Shown in pieces: positions 1-5,353 of a stretch of 6,728 nt of DNA. Source of the stretch: Clostridia bacterium (GTDB taxonomy: Bacteria > Bacillota_A > Clostridia > Oscillospirales > Acutalibacteraceae); NCBI GenBank assembly GCA_017390825.1, contig JAFPAK010000347.1, positions 1 to 6,728 on the forward strand, read 5' to 3'. A program made the position numbers and the translations under genes. Every line of letters begins with the position of its first letter. Positions within the stretch are counted from its first letter, which is position 1. The notes under the pieces were generated by a model, which did no database searches, was not told where the DNA came from, and saw nothing but the letters and a program-made list of their open reading frames with translations.

Positions 1-100
1 ACTGATGCAGCTGCATCTGCATTTCTACAGGCAACGAAAGAAAATAAATTCTTGTACTGCTGCTTAAATTAATTAAATCGTGTAACGATTTATACTGCAT
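1..100 (-). CDS. Small hypothetical protein, N-terminal part only (runs off left edge)
   Basis: On the minus strand an ATG at 100-98 is preceded five bases upstream by a good Shine-Dalgarno sequence, GAGGTG (106-111). The frame stays open to the window edge, giving 33 residues that begin MQYKSLHDLINLSSSTRIYF and continue with LSLPVEMQMQLHQ. The composition (Ser-rich stretch, then a Leu/Met/Gln/His helix-like segment) looks like real protein. It reminds me of short conserved hypothetical proteins of Clostridia with an SSTRxYFxSLP-type start, but I cannot name a function. The gene is divergent from purC. The 3' end lies outside the window, so the full length is unknown. The opposite strand also has an open frame here (1-72), but that frame has no start signal in view and I treat it as a shadow. 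Confidence 0.6.
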   Translation of the reverse strand, partial: MQYKSLHDLINLSSSTRIYFLSLPVEMQMQLHQ

Positions 101-105
101 AAGCT

Positions 106-111
106 CACCTC
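106..111 (-). promoter_or_regulatory. Ribosome binding site for the left-edge small gene
   Basis: GAGGTG on the minus strand, five bases before the ATG at 100. It decides both the start and the strand of the partial gene at the left edge. Confidence 0.6.
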
Positions 112-242
112 ATTATCAGTATATCCAATAAAAGAAGATTAGCTAATAACAATATTATAATCGTATAAATTACATCAATTACCATTTTAACAAGAAAAAT
201 AAGAATTAATTTAAAAAAACACTAGTATTACCGGCTAAACTA
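112..242. other. AT-rich intergenic region between divergent genes
   Basis: This stretch separates the leftward small gene from the rightward purC and must hold the promoter of the former. Several AT-rich hexamers exist on the minus strand, for example TATAAT (read from 154-159), but none has a convincing -35 at 16-18 bp. No riboswitch-like structure is evident. A purine or PRPP riboswitch would need more leader than purC appears to have. Confidence 0.4.
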
Positions 243-251
243 TGGTATAAT
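243..251 (+). promoter_or_regulatory. purC promoter, extended -10
   Basis: TGGTATAAT is a consensus -10 (TATAAT, 246-251) preceded by the TGN extension. The hexamer at the -35 distance (223-228, TAGTAT) is poor, as is usual for extended -10 promoters. Transcription would start near 258, leaving a leader of only about 33 bases. This argues against riboswitch control of purC. Confidence 0.6.
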
Positions 252-290
252 ATTTGAGTAAATCTGTACATAAAAAAGGAGTACTTTACA

Positions 291-974
291 ATGAAGAAAA
301 TTTATGAAGGCAAAACAAAAGATGTTTATTCACTTGACAACGGCAATGTAATGCTGAAATTCAAGGACGACTGCACAGGTAAAGATGGTGTTTTTGATCC
401 CGGTGAGAACAGTGTCGGTCTCACTATTGAGGGTATCGGCAAGGCTAATCTTCAAACTTCTATCCACTATTTTGAGCTTCTCAAGGAAGCAGGCATCAAA
501 ACTCACTATGTAAGTGCTAACGTTGATGATGCAACTATGGAGGTTCTTCCTGCTACTGTATTCGGTCATGGTCTTGAGGTTATATGCCGTCTTGTAGCTA
601 CCGGTAGCTTTATCCGCAGATACGGTGAGTATATTGAAGACGGTACTGTTCTTGATGGCGGTTATGTCGAGTGTACATTCAAGAATGACGCCAAGGGAGA
701 TCCGCTTGTAACAAGTGAAGGACTTGCTGCTCTCGGTATAATGACTCCTGCTATGTTTGAAAGCATGAAGGAGCAGACTTTGAAGATTACAAAGATCGTT
801 GCTGATGATCTTAAATCTATCGGTCTTGACCTTTGGGATATCAAGTTTGAGTTCGGTTACAACAATGATGAAGTAATCCTTATTGATGAAATCGCATCAG
901 GCAATATGCGTGTATATAAAGACGGTAAGATAGTTGAGCCGGTTGAGTTAACAAAACTTATTCTCAACAGATAG
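291..974 (+). CDS. purC: Phosphoribosylaminoimidazole-succinocarboxamide (SAICAR) synthase
   Basis: A cytosolic enzyme of de novo purine synthesis that joins CAIR and aspartate at the cost of ATP to give SAICAR. At 227 residues it is close to the usual size (about 235). The N-terminal EGKTKDVY (6-13) is the ATP-site strand-loop of the family. ExxCRxxATGS (96-106) matches SAICAR synthetase signature 1 and LWDIKFEFG (181-189) matches signature 2. The acidic active-site segment reads [10 protein letters not shown] (198-207) instead of the DEFSPDGSR of E. coli PurC, and residues 34-48 ([15 protein letters not shown]) replace the shorter segment of the E. coli type. I recall this variant from other Clostridia. 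The start is fixed by AAGGAG (276-281), nine bases before the ATG. No other pur gene is in view and the gene has its own promoter and terminator, so it appears monocistronic here. Confidence 0.93.
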   Translation: MKKIYEGKTKDVYSLDNGNVMLKFKDDCTGKDGVFDPGENSVGLTIEGIGKANLQTSIHYFELLKEAGIKTHYVSANVDDATMEVLPATVFGHGLEVICRLVATGSFIRRYGEYIEDGTVLDGGYVECTFKNDAKGDPLVTSEGLAALGIMTPAMFESMKEQTLKITKIVADDLKSIGLDLWDIKFEFGYNNDEVILIDEIASGNMRVYKDGKIVEPVELTKLILNR

Positions 975-990
975 TTTGATTAAAATAATT

Positions 991-1026
991 ACTCGGATAT
1001 ATCACCTTGATATATCCGAGTTTTTT
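991..1026 (+). terminator. Intrinsic terminator of purC, embedded in the end of the convergent SOD gene
   Basis: A perfect 14-bp stem, ACTCGGATATATCA (991-1004) with its complement at 1008-1021, closes on a 3-base loop (CCT) and runs into six T's (1021-1026) on the plus strand. The first stem base lies 17 bases after the purC stop. The stop codon of the convergent sodC-like gene (1002-1004) is inside the left arm. In the minus direction the hairpin is followed by AATTATTTTAATC, a weaker U tract, so it may also serve the SOD gene. Confidence 0.92.
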
Positions 1027-1505
1027 CTTATTATGCCGCATGCAATTTTTTCACCAGAATTGCCTGAGGGCTGTGTTGTAAAGTCGTCAGGATTCGAATG
1101 AATAACAATAGTTCTTCCTATAACCTCATCAACTGTGAATCTATCAGTTAAAAATACAGATAATGACTTACCGTTGCAACTTAATAATGGCGCAAGATCT
1201 CCTGCATGATGCGGATGAGGGCAGTTATAAGGATCATAATGTGACATCGCATTTGAAAATGGGTCTTCCATTGTTCCACTGCAATCTTCTCCGCCATGTA
1301 TATGAAATGCGAAAAATTTATCACTGCATTTTTCATTACTCGTTGATAAACCGGACACTTCTGTTACTACAATAACGCCCATATCAGTATCATATAAATA
1401 TACTGTACCGATAATCGTTTTGTATTCTTTACTACCTTTGATAATAGCAATTGCATCGGGACTGTTTGATAATACCTTGCTTAAACTCATAAATCTTGAA
1501 TACAT
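1002..1505 (-). CDS. Cu/Zn superoxide dismutase family protein, cytosolic
   Basis: Predicted to dismutate superoxide to peroxide and oxygen. The 167-residue product carries the whole metal site: FHIH (His68 and His70), HYDPYNCPHPHHAGD (His89, His97, His100, Asp103) and VIH (His136), matching the Cu and Zn ligands and the bridging His. Cys75 (DCSG) and Cys156 (ACG) match the conserved disulfide pair. The C-terminal GNSGEKIACGI motif has Lys153 where classical enzymes have the substrate-guiding Arg. No signal peptide is seen, unlike most bacterial SodC. I chose the ATG at 1505 because GGTGAT precedes it by four bases. A longer frame starting at 1556 would lie inside the upstream sulP terminator, and an ATG at 1490 is also possible. 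The gene lies downstream of sulP but is separated from it by a terminator, and it is convergent with purC. Family assignment is strong; catalytic activity is inferred. Confidence 0.85.
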   Translation of the reverse strand: MYSRFMSLSKVLSNSPDAIAIIKGSKEYKTIIGTVYLYDTDMGVIVVTEVSGLSTSNEKCSDKFFAFHIHGGEDCSGTMEDPFSNAMSHYDPYNCPHPHHAGDLAPLLSCNGKSLSVFLTDRFTVDEVIGRTIVIHSNPDDFTTQPSGNSGEKIACGIIRKNSDISR

Positions 1506-1520
1506 ACTTATCACCGATAT

Positions 1521-1526
1521 ATTATA
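1521..1526 (-). promoter_or_regulatory. Possible -10 element for the SOD gene
   Basis: TATAAT on the minus strand immediately follows the T tract of the sulP terminator. The only -35-like hexamer, TTGAAA (1547-1552), is 20 bp away and inside the terminator loop, which is too far for a standard promoter. A start site here would leave almost no leader before the ATG at 1505 and would fit the ATG at 1490 better. A weak call. Confidence 0.3.
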
Positions 1527-1528
1527 TG

Positions 1529-1568
1529 AAAAAAACACAGCGCTTGTTTCAACCAAACACTGTGTTTT
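1529..1568 (-). terminator. Intrinsic terminator of the SulP gene
   Basis: Read on the minus strand, AAAACACAG (from 1568-1560) pairs with CTGTGTTTT (1540-1532). An inner TGTTT/AAACA stem (1559-1555 with 1549-1545) sits above a 4-base bulge and a GGTTG loop. Seven T's follow (1535-1529). It begins four bases after the sulP stop codon. It separates sulP from the SOD gene and rules out the longer SOD start at 1556. Confidence 0.8.
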
Positions 1569-1571
1569 ATT

Positions 1572-3209
1572 CTAAACATTAATTATATTCAACTCACTAT
1601 CAAGTTTTTCAATTGCAGTAACAGCATCCCACAAAAATTTGTCTTCTCCGATCTTATCACAAAAGCCTGCTCTTTTCATAGTCTTTTTGACCTGCACCTG
1701 AACACCGCAGAATAAAACAGTTACCCCTCTTTTGCTGTATTCATCACATATTGCTTCAAGCTCACTGATCGCACTGTCATCTATATTAGGAACGCCACGC
1801 ATAGAAAAGACTACTGCATGTATATCCGTCATATCATCAAGCGCAGAAGTAAGCTGTTCCTGTGTACCGAAGAAAAGCGGCCCGGCAAGATAAACTATTT
1901 TAATTCCTTTGTGTGTATTTTTGCCCTTATACCCAAGTCTTTCATCGTCAACATCACTGATGTCTATCTTAAGATCAGAACTTTTAAGTATAAATATAAG
2001 CATTGCAACAATAACACCGATAACTATCGCAACTGTCAAATCGAAAAGCACGGTAGCAACCATTGTTACAATAAACTGTAATGAAGAATGAATAAGCCGC
2101 TTGCCGAAGTATTGCCTGATACTGCTCCAGTCATTCATACGAAATGCAGTCACCATCAGCACACCTGCAAGAGCCGCAAGCGGAATTCGTGACATTACAC
2201 CACCAAGTAAAAACATCGAAAGTATCAATGTTATCGAATGTATCACACTTGCAAGCCTGGTTTGCCCTCCACTTTTGATCACAACCGAGGTTCTTGCTAT
2301 TGCCGCTGTAGCCGGTACACCTCCAAACAAAGGAATAACGATATTACCAACGCCCTGTGCAACCAACTCACGGGTAGAATTAAGCTTTTCGCCTTTCATC
2401 TTACCTGCTGCCGCACCACAAAGCAAACTTTCGATCATACCAAGCAGAGCGATCGATACAGCAGGCATAATAAGGCTTTTAATATTTGAAAAATCAAATC
2501 CGGATACCAATAGACTTTGATCAGTAATAAGCGTCTTTGGAATGGCTCCAACCTCAGCAACACCGGGATCAATTATGAAATTCAGTATTACTGCAACAAC
2601 GATCGCTGCCAATGATGACGGAAAATAAGCATTCAGTTTTTTAGGATAAACTATCATTATCAGTACTACCATAGCGCCGATGGCGACTGTCCACCAATCT
2701 GGTAAAAAACCGAATTCGCTGTAAGATATAAGTTTTTCAACAGCATTTTCACCTTTTGATGTAGTGCCGAAAAAGTTATCAATTTGACCAAGCGCTATTA
2801 TGATAGCAATACCCGATGTAAAGCCGGTTATTACCGGAGTTGGTATGTACGAGACAAGCTTACCAATTTTAAAAGCAGCCATTAACAATAAGAAAACGCC
2901 TGACAACAGCCCTGCAATTAATACGCCATTCATACCGTATTTTGCAGAAAGCGAAATAAGTATTGCAGCCATTGCGCCGGTAGGGCCGGATATCTGATAT
3001 GAAGCACCGGATAGTATACCTATCACTACTCCTGCAACTATTGCAGTTATCAAGCCCGATGCTGCATCAGCACCAGAGCTAACACCAAACGCAAGTGCAA
3101 GTGGTAAAGCAACTGCCGCCACGGTTAAACCTGCCATTAAGTCTTTAGAGAATTTCTTACCGTCATACCCTTTAAATTCTCTCTTTAAATCATTAATATA
3201 CCTTTTGAT
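1572..3209 (-). CDS. SulP family inorganic anion transporter with STAS domain, probable non-ATG start
   Basis: An integral membrane permease (SLC26/SulP family). Substrates in the family include sulfate, bicarbonate and dicarboxylates, and the sequence does not settle which applies here. Numbering from the first ATG (3137): the hydrophobic core spans about 1-386, with SGPTGAMA (50-57), IESLL (235-239) and GGVPATAAIARTSV (272-285), all SulP hallmarks. A cytosolic STAS domain (about 410-515) contains NIDDSAIS (451-458), the loop that holds the phosphorylatable Ser of anti-sigma antagonists. The ATG at 3137 starts directly at the first membrane segment and lacks a good ribosome site. The frame continues upstream through KRYINDLKREFKGY and SKDL, which matches the usual SulP N-terminus. 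No ATG, GTG or TTG exists in frame before a stop at about 3238. I therefore place the start at ATC (3209) or ATT (3212), seven or four bases after AGAGGG. The product would be 545-546 residues, a normal family length, against 521 from the ATG. Confidence 0.9.
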   Translation of the reverse strand: MKRYINDLKREFKGYDGKKFSKDLMAGLTVAAVALPLALAFGVSSGADAASGLITAIVAGVVIGILSGASYQISGPTGAMAAILISLSAKYGMNGVLIAGLLSGVFLLLMAAFKIGKLVSYIPTPVITGFTSGIAIIIALGQIDNFFGTTSKGENAVEKLISYSEFGFLPDWWTVAIGAMVVLIMIVYPKKLNAYFPSSLAAIVVAVILNFIIDPGVAEVGAIPKTLITDQSLLVSGFDFSNIKSLIMPAVSIALLGMIESLLCGAAAGKMKGEKLNSTRELVAQGVGNIVIPLFGGVPATAAIARTSVVIKSGGQTRLASVIHSITLILSMFLLGGVMSRIPLAALAGVLMVTAFRMNDWSSIRQYFGKRLIHSSLQFIVTMVATVLFDLTVAIVIGVIVAMLIFILKSSDLKIDISDVDDERLGYKGKNTHKGIKIVYLAGPLFFGTQEQLTSALDDMTDIHAVVFSMRGVPNIDDSAISELEAICDEYSKRGVTVLFCGVQVQVKKTMKRAGFCDKIGEDKFLWDAVTAIEKLDSELNIINV

Positions 3210-3216
3210 AATTATT

Positions 3217-3222
3217 CCCTCT
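3217..3222 (-). promoter_or_regulatory. Ribosome binding site implying a non-canonical sulP start
   Basis: AGAGGG on the minus strand is the only strong Shine-Dalgarno sequence between the promoter and the sulP frame. Seven bases after it comes ATC (3209) and four bases after it ATT (3212), both in frame with the SulP N-terminus. The first ATG is 80 bases further downstream. Confidence 0.6.
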
Positions 3223-3241
3223 TTTCTTAAAATGCTTTATT

Positions 3242-3270
3242 ATTATATCAAAATATATATCCCCTGTCAA
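3242..3270 (-). promoter_or_regulatory. Perfect sigma-A consensus promoter for sulP
   Basis: On the minus strand TTGACA (read from 3270-3265) is followed, after exactly 17 bp, by TATAAT (3247-3242). All 12 consensus bases match at the ideal spacing. The expected start site is near 3235, giving a leader of about 25 bases to the proposed non-ATG start. Confidence 0.85.
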
Positions 3271-3307
3271 ACTAAATACAGATGTTTATTATGTTTTGTT
3301 AAGCAAT

Positions 3308-3346
3308 TTAACATAGATTTAACATTTAGCCGATTTTGATTTAATC
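3308..3346 (+). promoter_or_regulatory. Candidate PhoP box (11-bp phased TTAACA repeats)
   Basis: TTAACA occurs at 3308-3313 and again at 3319-3324, separated by five bases (11-bp period). A third, imperfect copy, TTAATC, sits two periods further on (3341-3346). Direct TT(A/C/T)A(C/T)A repeats with about 5-bp spacers are the binding site of Gram-positive PhoP, the phosphate-starvation response regulator. The position just upstream of a phosphate transporter promoter fits. AT-richness makes a chance match possible. Confidence 0.5.
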
Positions 3347-3364
3347 TTGCGCTGATATTATGCT
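3336..3364 (+). promoter_or_regulatory. Possible promoter of the Na/Pi cotransporter gene
   Basis: TTGATT (3336-3341), 17 bp, then TATGCT (3359-3364). The -35 is fair and the -10 is weak, as expected for an activator-dependent promoter. It would start near 3371, about 44 bases before the ATG. TATTAT (3356-3361) is an alternative -10 without a good -35. Confidence 0.35.
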
Positions 3365-3414
3365 GAATGTGTGAAAATTTTAAAAATCAAATGTTAAATT
3401 AAAGGAGAAACATA

Positions 3415-5169
3415 ATGGATATTTTTGATGTGTTATCACTCATTGGAGGGCTTTGTCTGTTTTTGTTTGGTATGAACTTAATGGGTGCATATCTCGAAAA
3501 ATCTGCAGGCGGCGGACTTAAAAATCTGCTTGGTAAGCTTACTACAGGTAAATTAGCAGGCTTCGCTACAGGACTTGGAGTTACCTCAGTAATTCAATCA
3601 TCCTCTGCTACAACAGTAATGGTAGTTGGATTTGTAAATTCAGGTCTTATGACACTCAAGCAAGCGATAAATGTAATTATGGGTGCAAATGTCGGAACTA
3701 CTGTTACTGCGTGGATCTTAAGCCTTTCAGGTATCGAAGGCGACAATGTGTTTGTTCAGCTTTGTAAACCATCATCATTTACACCAATACTAGCCTTGAT
3801 CGGTATTATACTTTATATATTCTGCAAATCAAACAGACAAAAGGATATTGGTGTTATTCTTCTCGGCTTCGCTACCTTGATGTTCGGTATGGATAGTATG
3901 TCGGCTGCAGTTTCCGGTTTGAAGAATGACCCTGCATTTGCAAATATACTTATTATGTTTAACAATCCGATACTAGGTGTAGTGGCCGGCGCAGTTCTAA
4001 CCGGAGTAATTCAAAGCTCATCTGCATCTGTAGGTATTCTGCAGGCGCTTTCAACAACCGGTCAAATAAATGTAGGTATGTCTATTCCGATAATTATGGG
4101 TCAGAACATCGGTACCTGTGTAACTGCTTTGATCTCATCAGTCGGTACTAATCGCAACGCACGCAGAGCATCAATTGTGCATTTGTTTTTTAATATTATC
4201 GGAACGATAATAATGCTAATACTATTTTGCTCGGCAAATGCAATTTTTGATATAAGTATATTCAATAGTGAGGCCAGCGAATTTACTATTGCTGTATGTC
4301 ATAGTACATTCAATATCGCCTGCACCATAATAATGCTTCCATGTGCCGGATTACTTGAGAAGCTGGCAATTACGCTAATTCCTGAACCTAAAAATCAAGT
4401 CAAAGAAGAAAAGATTGAACTTGATGAGCGCCTTATGGCAACTCCTGCAGTTGCCATAGACCGATGCAGAGTCGTTACATCAGAAATGGCAGAAATATCT
4501 ATTGAAGCATTGAATATGTCACTTTTAACGCTTAATATGTATGATCAGGATACTGCAAAAAAAATCAAAGACTACGAAAAAAAGGTCGATCACTATGAGG
4601 ATATCCTCGGCAGTTATCTTGTAAAGCTTAACACTTATCCCTTAAGTGATAAGGATTCACATGAATCTGCAAAATTACTGCATATGATCGGTGATTTTGA
4701 AAGAGTTTCCGACCATGCAGTTAATATTCTTGAATCTGCTGAAGAGATACACAGTAAAAACATGAAGTTTACTGAGAATGCATACAAGGAATTATCAGTA
4801 ATCATAGCAGCACTGAAAGAAACGGTCGAACAGACTATGCTCGCATTTAATAATGATGATATGGATGCTGCTTCACATGTTGAGCCGCTTGAACAAGTAA
4901 TTGACTTACTCAAGGATAAGCTTCGCAATAATCATATCGCTCGTCTACAAAAAGGCGAATGCACAATCGAAGCAGGCTTTGTGTGGTCTGATCTTCTTAA
5001 TAATCTGGAACGAATTTCCGACCATTGTTCTAATATAGCAGGATGTATCATTGAAATGTCACACGATAGTCTTGATGTTCATGAATATCTAAAGAATATA
5101 AGAGCAGGAAATCGGGAATACAACGAGATGTACGAGGACTTTGTAAAAAAATACTCACTTAAGGTATAA
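3415..5169 (+). CDS. Na/Pi cotransporter family protein fused to a PhoU domain
   Basis: A membrane transporter of the NptA/YjbB type (PNaS family), expected to move inorganic phosphate with sodium, with a C-terminal cytosolic regulatory domain. Two Na_Pi_cotrans repeats are visible. The first has GVTSVIQSSSA (55-65) and GANVGTTVTA (90-99). The second has GVIQSSSA (197-204) and GQNIGTCVTA (229-238). The paired QSSSA motifs are the family's substrate and ion site. Hydrophobic segments cover about 5-25, 45-100, 122-165, 182-240 and 252-325. From about 345 to 560 the protein is helical and PhoU-like, with two metal-binding motifs: FERVSDHAVN (428-437) and LERISDHCSN (531-540). At 584 residues it is a normal length for Bacillota members. 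AAAGGAG (3401-3407), seven bases before the ATG, fixes the start. The gene is divergent from sulP and monocistronic, with a strong terminator 45 bases after the stop. Direction (uptake or export) cannot be told from sequence. Confidence 0.9.
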   Translation: MDIFDVLSLIGGLCLFLFGMNLMGAYLEKSAGGGLKNLLGKLTTGKLAGFATGLGVTSVIQSSSATTVMVVGFVNSGLMTLKQAINVIMGANVGTTVTAWILSLSGIEGDNVFVQLCKPSSFTPILALIGIILYIFCKSNRQKDIGVILLGFATLMFGMDSMSAAVSGLKNDPAFANILIMFNNPILGVVAGAVLTGVIQSSSASVGILQALSTTGQINVGMSIPIIMGQNIGTCVTALISSVGTNRNARRASIVHLFFNIIGTIIMLILFCSANAIFDISIFNSEASEFTIAVCHSTFNIACTIIMLPCAGLLEKLAITLIPEPKNQVKEEKIELDERLMATPAVAIDRCRVVTSEMAEISIEALNMSLLTLNMYDQDTAKKIKDYEKKVDHYEDILGSYLVKLNTYPLSDKDSHESAKLLHMIGDFERVSDHAVNILESAEEIHSKNMKFTENAYKELSVIIAALKETVEQTMLAFNNDDMDAASHVEPLEQVIDLLKDKLRNNHIARLQKGECTIEAGFVWSDLLNNLERISDHCSNIAGCIIEMSHDSLDVHEYLKNIRAGNREYNEMYEDFVKKYSLKV

Positions 5170-5213
5170 GGAAAAACACTGCTTCTATTGAGCGAGGTTC
5201 CTAATGACAGTAA

Positions 5214-5255
5214 AAAAGGATGTGTAGCAATTCTCTACACATCCTTTTAGTTTTA
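5214..5255 (+). terminator. Intrinsic terminator of the Na/Pi cotransporter gene
   Basis: AAAAGGATGTGTAG (5214-5227) pairs perfectly over 14 bp with 5235-5248 around a 7-base loop (CAATTCT). The right arm ends in TTTT and is followed by AGTTTTA, an adequate U tract on the plus strand. The 44 bases between the stop codon and this stem hold no other signal that I can see. Confidence 0.85.
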
Positions 5256-5263
5256 TCTTATAC

Positions 5264-5307
5264 CTTGACAAGCAGGGCATTTGGGTGCCCAAACGCCACT
5301 TGTTAAG
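5264..5307. repeat. Long imperfect hairpin, unknown role
   Basis: CTTGACAAG (5264-5272) pairs with CTTGTTAAG (5299-5307) with one G-U. Inside it, GGC (5276-5278) pairs with GCC (5295-5297) and TTTGGG (5280-5285) with CCCAAA (5288-5293) around a TG loop. Small internal loops separate the stems. No T tract follows in either direction, so it is not an ordinary terminator. It lies between the Na/Pi terminator and the multi-hairpin repeat and may be one end of that element. Confidence 0.6.
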
Positions 5308-5353
5308 AGAACCTAAAACCCTTAAACCTATTTCAAAAGAATACTTTAAAATA

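Noticed and set aside
1..72. Plus-strand open frame from the edge to a TAA at 70-72, a possible C-terminus of an upstream gene
   Set aside because: Only 23 residues with no distinguishing motif, no terminator after it, and the opposite strand carries a strong ribosome site and ATG over the same bases. It cannot be excluded without the sequence to the left.
75..91. AAATCG/CGATTT hairpin as a terminator
   Set aside because: Only six mostly AT pairs, no T tract in either direction, and it falls inside the leftward small gene.
112..290. Purine or other riboswitch upstream of purC
   Set aside because: The extended -10 promoter leaves a leader of about 33 bases, too short for a known aptamer, and I see no paired helices of the right arrangement.
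1506..1556. Longer SOD N-terminus beginning at 1556
   Set aside because: The extra 17 codons lie in the sulP terminator hairpin and T tract, and a GGTGAT ribosome site precedes the ATG at 1505.
1818..2997. Plus-strand open frames opposite the SulP gene (1818-2081, 1909-2091, 2101-2520, 2238-2489, 2800-2997)
   Set aside because: They lie entirely antisense to a clear SulP reading frame, show low-complexity composition and have no ribosome sites worth noting.
4635..4928. Minus-strand open frame within the PhoU domain region
   Set aside because: It is antisense to a well-supported PhoU-like domain, and its Ser-rich composition is typical of a shadow frame.
5265..5293. TTGACA at 5265-5270 as a plus-strand promoter
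   Set aside because: No -10-like hexamer lies 16-18 bp downstream (the sequence there is CCCAAA), and the hexamer is explained by the hairpin stem.
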